A DNA stretch of 43,756 nucleotides, taken from Rhodoferax sp. Lineage in GTDB: Bacteria > Pseudomonadota > Gammaproteobacteria > Burkholderiales > Burkholderiaceae_C. The first letter of the stretch is position 1. Every line of letters begins with the position of its first letter. The notes beneath the pieces were generated by a model, which ran no database searches, was not told the DNA's origin, and saw only the letters and a list, made by a program, of their open reading frames with translations. The translations under genes were made by a program, and so were the position numbers. The stretch lies in assembly GCF_025356155.1 (NCBI RefSeq), contig NZ_JANXUQ010000030.1, positions 1 through 43,756 on the forward strand. Direction: 5' to 3'. Shown piece after piece: positions 17,132 through 24,993 of the stretch.

Positions 17132-17751
17132 TCGGCTTCCTTTCCTGTCGTGTCGAATGCCATTTCCCAGAAGCCGCGCGGATTGAACGACAGTACCGCC
17201 GACAACAGCACGGTGAGCACCATGAAGGCATACAGCGCAGGCCCTGGCAGCACGGTTGCCATGCTGGAGAGTTTGACGATGGCGACCAACACGCCGAGTA
17301 GAAAAACCTCGATCATCCCCCAGGGCCGCAACGTCTGCATGGCCCGCACGAGCGCCGCAAAGCCGGCAGGCCGGTGCCGGCGGGCCAGCGGCACGAGCAG
17401 GTAAACCAGAATGCACAGTTGTAGCAAAGGGAACAGCAGCGTCGTTGCAAGCAGCAGCAGCGCAACGAGCGATTTGCCCTCGGTCCCAAGCGTTACCACG
17501 GCGCCCATCAACGTGGTCTGGCTGCGAAGACCCTGCATTTCCATTTCGACAATCGGAAAACCGTTTGCTATGGCGAACATGACCAAGCTTGCGACGGTGA
17601 GCGGCAGGATGCGCCGCCGCTGCTCGCCATTGTGGCGGTCGAGTTCGGAGTTGCACCGCGGGCAGCGCGCCACATCGCGGGGTCGCAGCGTCGGACGGCT
17701 GTAGACCGCGTCGCAGCCTTCACAAACGATGGTGTCCGCCACCCGCTCCAT
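17128..17751 (-). CDS. pqiA: PqiA-domain inner-membrane protein, first half-gene
   Basis: A 207-residue PqiA module. It starts MERVADTIVCEGCDAVY and has CEGC...CPRC zinc-ribbon cysteines, then four transmembrane segments including LPLTVASLVMFAIANGFPIV and MIEVFLLGVLVAIVKLSSMA. ATG 17751 lies two bases after the stop of the MFS gene; a longer open frame to 18183 only shadows that gene and was rejected. Its stop overlaps the TTG of the next PqiA module. Together the pair replaces the double-module PqiA of enterobacteria. Confidence 0.88.
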   Translation of the reverse strand: MERVADTIVCEGCDAVYSRPTLRPRDVARCPRCNSELDRHNGEQRRRILPLTVASLVMFAIANGFPIVEMEMQGLRSQTTLMGAVVTLGTEGKSLVALLLLATTLLFPLLQLCILVYLLVPLARRHRPAGFAALVRAMQTLRPWGMIEVFLLGVLVAIVKLSSMATVLPGPALYAFMVLTVLLSAVLSFNPRGFWEMAFDTTGKEAD

Positions 17752-17753
17752 AG

Positions 17754-18926
17754 TCAGTTCCGACTCTCTGCGCCGCGTTGCGCCGCGAACCATGCCAGCG
17801 TTCCCGCCGTCAATAGCACCGGCACCAGAGAGCCCCAATTCAATAGACTCCAGCCCTGCGTCGTGACCAGGGCACCGGATGCCAATGAGGTGATAGCGAG
17901 AACCGCAAACACGCAAAAATTGATAGCCGCCTGGGCCCGGTCTTTTTCTTCTGGCCGGTAGGCGTTCAATGCGAGCGCCGTGCTGCCGGTAAAAATGAAA
18001 TTCCAGCCAACACCCAGCAGGAACAGGGCGATGGTGAACTGGTGCAGTTCCACACCCGATAGGGCGATGGCAATGCACACCATATTGAGCACCACGCCGA
18101 CGCCCATCACGGTTAGCGTGCCAAAACGCTTGATCCAGCCTCCGGTAAAAAAGCCCGGCGCAAACATGCCGATCACATGCCATTCCAGCACAAACGCCGC
18201 ATCATCAAACGACAGGCCGCATTGCTGCATAGCCAGCGGCGTGGCGGCCATCAGCAGGTTCATGACACCATAACCCAATGCAGCGCTGGCGCAGGCGACG
18301 ATGAAGACCGGCTGGCGCATGATGACGGCCAGCGGCCGTCCGCCATCCTGACCCTTCGGCGCTACGACGTGATGTGGAAAGCGTACAAAGGCCATCAGCA
18401 CCATGGCCAACATGGCTACGACCGCCAGTACTACATAGGCACCCGCAAAGGGCACTTCCAACAAACCGCGCGTGCGCGCTGCCAGATTGGGACCCGCAAT
18501 TGCGCCAATCAGCCCACCTGCCAAAACCAGCGATACGGCACGTTCACGCTGCGGTGCAGGCACCAGTTCGGCAGCGGCAAAACGGTACAGCTGGCCGTTG
18601 GCACTGTAGTAGCCAGCCACTACGGTGGCGGCCACCAGCAACCAGAAATTTCTGTCCAGCACGGCCCAGGCCGCCACACAGGCTGAAACAAAGGCCACGG
18701 CCAGCCCCATCTGAAACGAGATACGCCGACCAAAACGCGATTGCGTGCGGGCCACCAGCGGCGTGCTCAGCGCGCCGCCCACCACATAGGCCATGACAGG
18801 CAGCGTGGCCATCCAGCCAAACGGCGCCAGGCTTAAGCCCACCAGTCCGTTGATGGCAATGAAGGCGACGTTATTGGTGAGGAAAAGCCCTTGGCACAGG
18901 GCCAGCAGCCACAGGTTGCGGTTCAT
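17754..18926 (-). CDS. MFS transporter leading the pqi operon
   Basis: A 390-residue major-facilitator protein with about 12 hydrophobic segments. After helix 2 the loop TQSRFGRRISFQMG matches the MFS motif between helices 2 and 3. The two halves are joined by a short loop (FPHHVVAPKGQDGGRPLA, about 198-215). There are no clear substrate motifs; the family resembles drug/sugar efflux members. It starts at ATG 18926 without a strong ribosome site and its stop is two bases before pqiA1, so it is almost certainly in the pqi operon. That position hints at export of an envelope-active compound or lipid precursor, which is inference. Confidence 0.85.
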   Translation of the reverse strand: MNRNLWLLALCQGLFLTNNVAFIAINGLVGLSLAPFGWMATLPVMAYVVGGALSTPLVARTQSRFGRRISFQMGLAVAFVSACVAAWAVLDRNFWLLVAATVVAGYYSANGQLYRFAAAELVPAPQRERAVSLVLAGGLIGAIAGPNLAARTRGLLEVPFAGAYVVLAVVAMLAMVLMAFVRFPHHVVAPKGQDGGRPLAVIMRQPVFIVACASAALGYGVMNLLMAATPLAMQQCGLSFDDAAFVLEWHVIGMFAPGFFTGGWIKRFGTLTVMGVGVVLNMVCIAIALSGVELHQFTIALFLLGVGWNFIFTGSTALALNAYRPEEKDRAQAAINFCVFAVLAITSLASGALVTTQGWSLLNWGSLVPVLLTAGTLAWFAAQRGAESRN

Positions 18927-18995
18927 ACGCCCAGTGTACGTGGCGTGCCACGGGCCAGCCCGCGCGTGCGAGGCTGGTCAGAGGCCATGGTCAAC

Positions 18996-21275
18996 TCAAG
19001 CCGTGATGGCCTTGCGTGGTGTGGCTTTTTTAGCAGCGGCTTTCTTGGCTGCGGCCGGAGCTGCTGGGGCCTTCTTGGCTGGCGCTTTTTTTGCAACCGG
19101 CTTGGCAGGGGTTTTAGCGACCGTGGCCTTTTTGGCTGGAGCGGCTGCCGGCTTTTTCACAGCCGTTTTAGCGGGAGCCTTGGCCGGGGCTTTCGCCGGT
19201 GGCGCTTTCTCCATTGCGGGCTTGCCAGCCTTGGCACCGCCATCTTTCCACGTCAGCCGTGCTTTCTTGGCCAAGGTCACCACCTTGGCAATGGCCTCGT
19301 CTGTAAACACGCCGTTGACACCGGATATCGCGGCCAGCTTCATGCCGTGTTTGAGACCGAGCTTGTAGATTTCCTTGACCTTTTCCCACTCGGTATCGCG
19401 GCCGACCGTGAAGACTTCAAAGCGGCCTTCCAGCGCCAACACAATGGTCTCGGCCAGGCACGCGTAGATTACGTTGGGCGGCAAGGAGATGCTCTTCATG
19501 CCCCTGACCTTGGTGGGCAGATCGATCTCGCCGGATTCGATGACCAGCACGTCTGGGCGTTTGGCTACATCGGATGCGGGCAGGTCCAGCGGACGTGCCA
19601 CGTCGGTGATGACGCAGCCAGGCTTGACCCGCATGATGTCCAGAATCTCTTTGCCAGCGCCGGAGGTGGACGTGACGATCATGTCCATATCGGCAAGCAA
19701 CTCGTTGTAGTCGATGGTGGTGAAGACCTTGGCGTCGGGCGTTTCCTTCAGGATGGACGCTTTCAGTTCGTCCAGCTTGGAGAGCGTGCGGCCGGCTAGG
19801 TACACCTCGTCAAACGACATGGCTAGCAGGCGGGCACTGACCGAGCCGATGGAGCCCGAAGCGCCAATCACCATGGTCTTGGCGGCGACTTTTTTGTTGT
19901 GCTTGTTGACGGTCAGCAGGCCCATGCGGCGCATGGCGTCGGCCGCGGCCCAAAGCGCGCCCGATGCCGAATAGCTGTTGCCTGTGGTGATCGGCAGGCT
20001 GGAGCGGCGTGCCACGGTGACACCGGCGTCGCCCACCACCTTGGTGAAGGCGCCCAGGCCCATGATTTGGGCACCCATTTTCTCGGCCATTTTGGACGCT
20101 TGCAGCAGGCGGCGGTAGGTGAACTCGGGGCTGCGCGACAACATTTCCTTGGGCGTGCCACCCACGCTGATCAGCCAGCCTTCGGCCTCGGCGCCAGTAG
20201 GCGAGACGATGTTGCTCATCTTGCAATACACCATGGGTGGCATGTGTGCGGCAAAGGTCTCGACCTTGTCCATGACAAACTTGGGCGTGGACTTCGGAAT
20301 CGGGAACGCGTTGCGGATGTAGTTCTGGCTTAAAGGGTGGATCACAAATGCAAAGCGGCGGATATTACGGAACTTGCCGGTGGGGTGCAGCAGGCGCGGT
20401 TTGATGTCCAGCTCGTTCAGGATTTCGTCGAAGTCGTCGTCCGACACTTCCTCTTGCGGCTTCTCCAGCGTGGCCAGGATCATGGCCTCAATGGTGTTGA
20501 TGCCCACCACTTCGGGGAACAGCTTGGGCGACACGTCGATGACGAGGTTGACCTTGCATTTGGTGAAGAAGGCCATGCGCTCATCGTCTACCGCCGAGGT
20601 GATGAGGGTCTTGCCTTCGAGGTTGGTCGCATTGCTGACCGCCTTGAGTTCGGCAAAAGTACCGACGATGACGTGGGACTTGGCGACCACATCGGCCACC
20701 ATGCGGTTCTTGAAGCCTGTCATGGCGGCTTCCAGCATCTGGCCAGACTTGCCCTGCAGCATGTATTTGCTGCCCTTGGCATACAGCTCCAGCTGGTCCA
20801 GCGAGCCCAGCATCGTGGGCGCGCCGGTCTGGAACAGTGCGTCAGCAAAGCTCAGGTTCTTGGTGTAGTCGGACATAGCCACGGCCATGTCGTAATTGCG
20901 CATGCCTGAGAGGAACAGTACGAGGTTGTTGTTGAAGTAGTGGCCCAGCTCCTTTTGCACGTAGCGCACGGCGCGCACCTGCAGCAGGCGGCGCAGCGTG
21001 GCACCGGTGGTCACCGGTACGCGGGTCACGACGTTGAGCAGGCGTTGGGTTTCCTTGTTGATGACGGTGCGCAGGCCGACCTGGTAGTGGTCGGGGATCT
21101 CACCCAGGCCAATGGCATCGGCCGTGGCCTGCTGGCGGCGCATCAGCTCCCAGGCCTTGCCGGTGTCCTGGTCCGCACCCATGCGGCGTACCGAGAAGGA
21201 TTGGCCCAAGAACTGGGTCTTGAATTCGAAATCCTGTTTGGACGAACCCAGTGTCACTGTCACTACTTTTTTCAT
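18996..21275 (-). CDS. fused dehydrogenase/AAR-like (long-chain acyl-ACP reductase-like) protein with Lys/Ala tail
   Basis: A 759-residue three-part protein. Residues 1 to about 290 resemble proteins annotated as 'quinate 5-dehydrogenase' (VVTVTLGSSKQDFEF, FLGQSFSVRRMGADQDT, ADAIGLGEI). Residues about 305-650 resemble cyanobacterial acyl-ACP reductase (AAR): GLGAFTKVV, LPITTGNSYSA, Rossmann GASGSIGS (473-480), VITDVARPLD, and IYACLAETIVLALEG. The last 80 residues are Lys/Ala/Pro repeats. AAR makes fatty aldehyde from acyl-ACP. The position of the catalytic Cys known in cyanobacterial AAR seems to lack Cys (SGEIDLP in place of GGVVEHC), so chemistry may differ. ATG 21275 follows GAGGAG. The upstream alcohol dehydrogenase ends 36 bp earlier, so the two form an operon. 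Confidence 0.75.
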   Translation of the reverse strand: MKKVVTVTLGSSKQDFEFKTQFLGQSFSVRRMGADQDTGKAWELMRRQQATADAIGLGEIPDHYQVGLRTVINKETQRLLNVVTRVPVTTGATLRRLLQVRAVRYVQKELGHYFNNNLVLFLSGMRNYDMAVAMSDYTKNLSFADALFQTGAPTMLGSLDQLELYAKGSKYMLQGKSGQMLEAAMTGFKNRMVADVVAKSHVIVGTFAELKAVSNATNLEGKTLITSAVDDERMAFFTKCKVNLVIDVSPKLFPEVVGINTIEAMILATLEKPQEEVSDDDFDEILNELDIKPRLLHPTGKFRNIRRFAFVIHPLSQNYIRNAFPIPKSTPKFVMDKVETFAAHMPPMVYCKMSNIVSPTGAEAEGWLISVGGTPKEMLSRSPEFTYRRLLQASKMAEKMGAQIMGLGAFTKVVGDAGVTVARRSSLPITTGNSYSASGALWAAADAMRRMGLLTVNKHNKKVAAKTMVIGASGSIGSVSARLLAMSFDEVYLAGRTLSKLDELKASILKETPDAKVFTTIDYNELLADMDMIVTSTSGAGKEILDIMRVKPGCVITDVARPLDLPASDVAKRPDVLVIESGEIDLPTKVRGMKSISLPPNVIYACLAETIVLALEGRFEVFTVGRDTEWEKVKEIYKLGLKHGMKLAAISGVNGVFTDEAIAKVVTLAKKARLTWKDGGAKAGKPAMEKAPPAKAPAKAPAKTAVKKPAAAPAKKATVAKTPAKPVAKKAPAKKAPAAPAAAKKAAAKKATPRKAITA

Positions 21276-21310
21276 CAACCGCTCCTCGTATCGTTGCTAG
21301 ACCGTCTTCA

Positions 21311-22588
21311 TCACTTTGAGGCCGCAGCCTTCTTGCTCTTCTTCGCGGGCGCTGCAGCAGCCTTGGGTGGCAGCGCCTTGCGGATCAGATCTTCACACAC
21401 TTTTTGCGACATATAGCGCGGCACAGGGTAGCCGGTGTGGGCTTCCCAGCATGCAGCCTTGGCCAGTGCGGGGATGTCGGACTCTTTCAGTGCCGCCAGG
21501 AAGGTGGGAATGCCAAGGTCGGCATTCAACTGGTCCACCGCGTCGAGGAATTTTTGCGCCAGCTCGTCCTTGTCTTCGCCCTCGGTTCCAATCTTGGCAG
21601 CGACCGCCAGCAGAGCCAGACGGTCGACGATGGCCGGGTGAGAATACTTCAGCACCAGCGGCAGCATGATGGCGTTGGCCAGGCCGTGGGGCGTGTGGTA
21701 CAGGCCGCCAAACTGGTGGGCGATGGCGTGCACATAGCCCACGTTGGCGCGCGTGAACGCAAAGCCGGCGTAGGTGGAGGCCAGCGACATCTTCTCGCGC
21801 GCTTCCAGATTCTTGCCGTCGACGTAGGCCGTGCGCAGGTTCTCAAAAATCAGGCCGACCGCGGACAGCGCCATGCCATCCGAGTACTGCGTGGTCCAGT
21901 TGCCGACAAAGGCTTCAATCGCATGGGTCAGCGCGTCGATGCCCGTCGCGGCGGTGATGTGGGGTGGCAGGCCGGTCATCAGCGACGGGTCCAGCGCGGC
22001 CATCTTGGGCACCATGCGCGGGTCGACGATGACTAACTTCTTGTGGTTGACGGGGTCGGAGATGACGGCGGCTACCGTCACTTCGGAGCCTGTGCCCGCT
22101 GTGGTGGGCACGGCGTAGATCTTGACCGGTGTGCGCAGGCCCTTGAGGTAACCCGCCAACTGGTTCAGCGGCTTGGGGTTGGAAGCAGCCACGGCAATCG
22201 CCTTGGAGGCATCCATGGATGAGCCGCCGCCAAAGGCGACGATGGCGTCGCAGCCCTGGTCCTTGTAGAAGTCGATACCCTTTTGCACCAGCGGAATGGG
22301 CGCGTCGGGCGTGATCTCGTCAAACACGACGAACTGTGCGCCGCCGGCAGTCAGTGCATCGGTCAGGCCCTTGAGCAAGCCCAGCTTGGAGATGACGCTG
22401 TCGGTGACGATGAGGATCTTGCGGTGGCCAAAACCGGCAATGGCCTGGCCCAGGCGGCCGCTGGAGCCGGGGCCCACCAACAATGTGGGTTGGGGGATGG
22501 GTATGAAGCGGGTCAGCAGGCCTGCACCCTTCATCAGAGCGCCCAGACCTGTGGATCGAACGGTGTTGCGCATAGCTTCGGGTATCAA
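21311..22588 (-). CDS. iron-containing alcohol dehydrogenase with Lys/Ala tail
   Basis: A 425-residue group III alcohol dehydrogenase. Signatures: GFGHRKILIVTDSVI, the NAD-binding VAFGGGSSMDASKA, VPTTAGTGSEVT, and the iron-site block TGIDALTHAIEAF with AIAHQFGGLYHTPHGLANAIMLP supplying the His ligands. TTG 22588 is the likely start because AGGAGA lies seven bases upstream; the first ATG (22573) is too far from it. The protein ends in a Lys/Ala tail (PPKAAAAPAKKSKKAAASK) not found in ordinary members. Followed 36 bp on by the AAR-like fusion: a plausible aldehyde/alcohol pair for fatty alcohol metabolism. Direction of the reaction is unknown. Confidence 0.88.
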   Translation of the reverse strand: MIPEAMRNTVRSTGLGALMKGAGLLTRFIPIPQPTLLVGPGSSGRLGQAIAGFGHRKILIVTDSVISKLGLLKGLTDALTAGGAQFVVFDEITPDAPIPLVQKGIDFYKDQGCDAIVAFGGGSSMDASKAIAVAASNPKPLNQLAGYLKGLRTPVKIYAVPTTAGTGSEVTVAAVISDPVNHKKLVIVDPRMVPKMAALDPSLMTGLPPHITAATGIDALTHAIEAFVGNWTTQYSDGMALSAVGLIFENLRTAYVDGKNLEAREKMSLASTYAGFAFTRANVGYVHAIAHQFGGLYHTPHGLANAIMLPLVLKYSHPAIVDRLALLAVAAKIGTEGEDKDELAQKFLDAVDQLNADLGIPTFLAALKESDIPALAKAACWEAHTGYPVPRYMSQKVCEDLIRKALPPKAAAAPAKKSKKAAASK

Positions 22589-22733
22589 GAAATGTCTCCT
22601 CGCGAATATGTCAAATGCAGCCAAGGGCGCCACTGTAGTATGCCCATGCAAGCAAGAGTTGGGGCGCTAACCTAGACGCGTACAAACCCTGATGAGGGCT
22701 GTCGGATTGTTGCTTCTGTGTGTGGTGGGGGGC

Positions 22734-22827
22734 GGGGTCTGGGCGCCAGAGCGTTCTGCTCCGTGTCCTCCGCCCGCTGTGCGGGCTCCCCCTTGACCTG
22801 CGCAGAACGCTCTGGCACCCAGACCCC
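22734..22827. repeat. 94-bp palindrome between rsmE and the alcohol dehydrogenase
   Basis: Arms of 26 bp (22734-22759, beginning GGGGTCTGGGCGCC, and 22802-22827) match at 25 of 26 positions. The 42-bp loop contains a second hairpin GCCCGC-TGT-GCGGGC (22772-22786). It begins two bases downstream of the rsmE stop on the minus strand, so it probably ends that transcript, though there is no T-run. It could also form a cruciform. Confidence 0.8.
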
Positions 22828-22828
22828 T

Positions 22829-23596
22829 TTACGCTAGCAAGCGGGCTAACGCCGTCAGGGCGGCCGTCTCGGCGCGCAGCACGCGCGGCCCGAGGCTGAC
22901 CGGTGCGAAGCCGCGTGCAATCGCCATGGCTTCCTCGGCCGCAGCCAAACCGCCCTCTGGTCCCGAGAGAAACGTCGTGTGCTGTGCGACGCCGTCTGCA
23001 CCTTGCAGCCGCAAGGTGACGGAGCCGTCTGCCAATGAAAGCAGGCACCGCTTGTCCGAACCCGGCTCGGGCAGGGCTTGCAGCCACGCAGCCAGTGTTT
23101 TGACGCCGTGCACCAAAGGCACGCGGTTGCCACCGCACTGCTCACACGACGCCACCGCCACGCTTTGCCAATGGGCGATCTTTTTGTCGGCGCGTTCGCC
23201 GGACAGGCGCAACACGCTACGTTCAGTCATCAGCGGCTGGATGCTGGCCACGCCCAGCTCGGTAGCTTTTTCCACGAGCCAGTCCATGCGGTCGTTGGCG
23301 GGCATGCCGACGGCCAGGTGCACGGACACGCCGTTGCCGGACTCCCGCTCGACCGCGCTGTGCTCGCCCACGCGCACACCCACGTCGCTGCGGCCCATGT
23401 GGGTGATGGTGGCTTCAAATTCGCCGCCCACGCCGGCCCATGCGTCAGCTTCTCCGAGCAGGCCATGGCGGCCATTGAACAGCGTGATGCTGTCGCCCGG
23501 TTGCAGGCGCAGCACTTGGACATGGCGCGCTGCGCCTGCGGGCAGGTCCAGCAGCGCGTCGCTAACCAAAGGTGCGGGGCAGTAGAAACGGGGCAT
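22829..23596 (-). CDS. rsmE: 16S rRNA (uracil-1498-N3)-methyltransferase RsmE
   Basis: A 255-residue SPOUT methyltransferase that uses S-adenosylmethionine to methylate U1498 of 16S rRNA. An N-terminal PUA-like domain (MPRFYCPAPLVSDALLDLPAGAARHVQVLRL, read in two parts) precedes the knotted catalytic domain: KATELGVASIQPLMTERSV, the SVAVASCEQCGGNRVP block, and the SAM-knot FLSGPEGGLAAAEE plus LGPRVLRAETAALTAL. Length is normal for the family. The ribosome site is weak. It follows amgK on the same strand with an R2 repeat between them, and a strong palindrome follows its stop. Confidence 0.93.
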   Translation of the reverse strand: MPRFYCPAPLVSDALLDLPAGAARHVQVLRLQPGDSITLFNGRHGLLGEADAWAGVGGEFEATITHMGRSDVGVRVGEHSAVERESGNGVSVHLAVGMPANDRMDWLVEKATELGVASIQPLMTERSVLRLSGERADKKIAHWQSVAVASCEQCGGNRVPLVHGVKTLAAWLQALPEPGSDKRCLLSLADGSVTLRLQGADGVAQHTTFLSGPEGGLAAAEEAMAIARGFAPVSLGPRVLRAETAALTALARLLA

Positions 23597-23607
23597 GCAA
23601 TGGAGTC

Positions 23608-23662
23608 ACTATCAAATTAGGAGCTATTGAGGCAGTCGCGACGAGGGCTAGAGGCCGATTTG
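23608..23662 (+). repeat. dispersed repeat R2, copy 2
   Basis: Fills the gap between amgK and rsmE: ACTATCAAATTAGGAGCTATT, then GACGAGGGCTAGAGGCCGATTTGG ending three bases from the amgK stop (quoted in overlapping halves: GACGAGGGCTAG and AGAGGCCGATTTGG). It shares the core with copies at 7933-7997 and 33491-33537. Confidence 0.7.
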
Positions 23663-23664
23663 GC

Positions 23665-24888
23665 TTAAGCCGTCCGGCCGAAAGCATAGGCGTTGGGCAC
23701 CGCGATGCCCTCCACCTTTTCGACCAGGCGCAGCAGCGGTTTAAGCTCCATGTAGCGCGCGCAGGTGGTGCGGATGTAGGCGATGAAACGCGGCGTATCG
23801 GTCAGGTACACGGGCTTTCCGTCGCGCAGCGTCAGGCGTGCAAACAGTCCGGCAATCTTCAGGTGGCGCTGCAGACCCATCCACTCCACCCCCTTGTAGA
23901 ACTCGCCAAAGTCATTGCCCACCGGCAGCCCGGCCTTGCGCGCCTTTTCCCAGTAGCGAATCGTGATGTCCAGGCAGAAGTCTTCTTCCCAGCTCAGGAA
24001 GGCGTCGCGCAGCAGGCTGGCAATGTCGTAGGTGATGGGGCCGTAGACGGCATCCTGAAAGTCGAGTATGCCAAGGCGCGTAGCGGAGGGTTTGCCGGGT
24101 ACGGAAGCATCGGTTTCGCCGCCGGGCCGCGCCGAGGCGTGGACTTGGGGTTTTGCCAAACGCTCCCCCCCGGGGAGCAGCGATGACGCGCCAGCGCTGA
24201 GCGTGGGGGCCACATCCTTCACCATCAAGTTCCTCGGCATGAAATCCCGGTGCATGAACACGCTGGGCCAGGCCAGCGCACTGTCTGCAATGGCGGCAAA
24301 GGATTTGTCCAGCACCTGGCGTTGCGCTGCGTCCAGAGTCACCTGGCGGTATTCACGGACATACCACTGGGGAAACAACTCCATCTCCCGCATCACAAAG
24401 GCACGGTCATAGACGGGCAACACGCCTTCGCGCGAGGCCTTTTGCCACTGCACCAGCGTCTCCACCGCATCCAGGTACAGATCAAGCGGTGGCGGCGCGT
24501 CCGGCTGGATCACATCCTTCAGGGTGTGGGTGCCCAGGTCGGTCAGCAGCATGAAGCCGTTGGCTTCGTCCCAGGCCAGGATGTCGGGCACTTTCAGCCC
24601 GGCCTGGATCATCAGTTCGGCAACCTCAACAAAGGGTTTGCAGTCGCCCTTGTCGGGTGGCGCGTCCATGATGATGCGGCTGCTGGCTGTGCCGCCAGCA
24701 CTGCTGTCCACGCGCAGGTAGCGTCTAAAACTGGCGTCAGCCGAGGCTAGGCGCAGTGTGTGGGGCGCGAGCTGGTGTTTGCCTTGTACGTTGGCGAACC
24801 AGGTGTCAAAGAGGGCCTGGCGGGTGGTATCGGTCCACAGGGGGGCTTGGGGGTCGGCCGGGGCCTGGGTGGTGGGGGTTGGGCTCAT
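23665..24888 (-). CDS. amgK: AmgK-like sugar (MurNAc/GlcNAc) kinase with a repeat-encoded insertion
   Basis: A 407-residue aminoglycoside-phosphotransferase-fold kinase. In Pseudomonas the same gene beside lptD, amgK, phosphorylates N-acetylmuramate and N-acetylglucosamine at the anomeric position for peptidoglycan recycling. Seen: LASADASFRRYLRV (nucleotide loop), VFMHRDFMPRNLMV (catalytic HxDxxxxN) and GILDFQDAVYGPITYD (metal-binding Asp). Between the last two lies a 45-residue stretch (TLSAGASSLLPGGERLAKPQ and on), absent from the family and encoded by the R1 repeat at 24113-24211; the frame is kept. Relatives are about 340-360 residues. The usual partner murU is not next to it. ATG 24888 is divergent from lptD. 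Confidence 0.85.
   Translation of the reverse strand: MSPTPTTQAPADPQAPLWTDTTRQALFDTWFANVQGKHQLAPHTLRLASADASFRRYLRVDSSAGGTASSRIIMDAPPDKGDCKPFVEVAELMIQAGLKVPDILAWDEANGFMLLTDLGTHTLKDVIQPDAPPPLDLYLDAVETLVQWQKASREGVLPVYDRAFVMREMELFPQWYVREYRQVTLDAAQRQVLDKSFAAIADSALAWPSVFMHRDFMPRNLMVKDVAPTLSAGASSLLPGGERLAKPQVHASARPGGETDASVPGKPSATRLGILDFQDAVYGPITYDIASLLRDAFLSWEEDFCLDITIRYWEKARKAGLPVGNDFGEFYKGVEWMGLQRHLKIAGLFARLTLRDGKPVYLTDTPRFIAYIRTTCARYMELKPLLRLVEKVEGIAVPNAYAFGRTA
24113..24211 (-). repeat. GC-rich dispersed repeat R1, copy 2, inside amgK
   Basis: Read on the minus strand it starts GCCCCCACGCTCAGCGCTGG, has a CTCCCCGGGGGGAG hairpin and ends CGCGGCCCGGCGGCGAAAC, parallel to the intergenic copy at 1034-1115. 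It lies wholly within the amgK reading frame and is translated. Confidence 0.75.
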
Positions 24889-24993
24889 GGATAATCCATT
24901 CTACAAAGCCCCCAAAGATCACCGCCCGTTACGCCCCGTTGCGCAGAATAGAAATCCCTTGTCGATGCCGCCCCTTGCTCCCCGTTTGACCCG

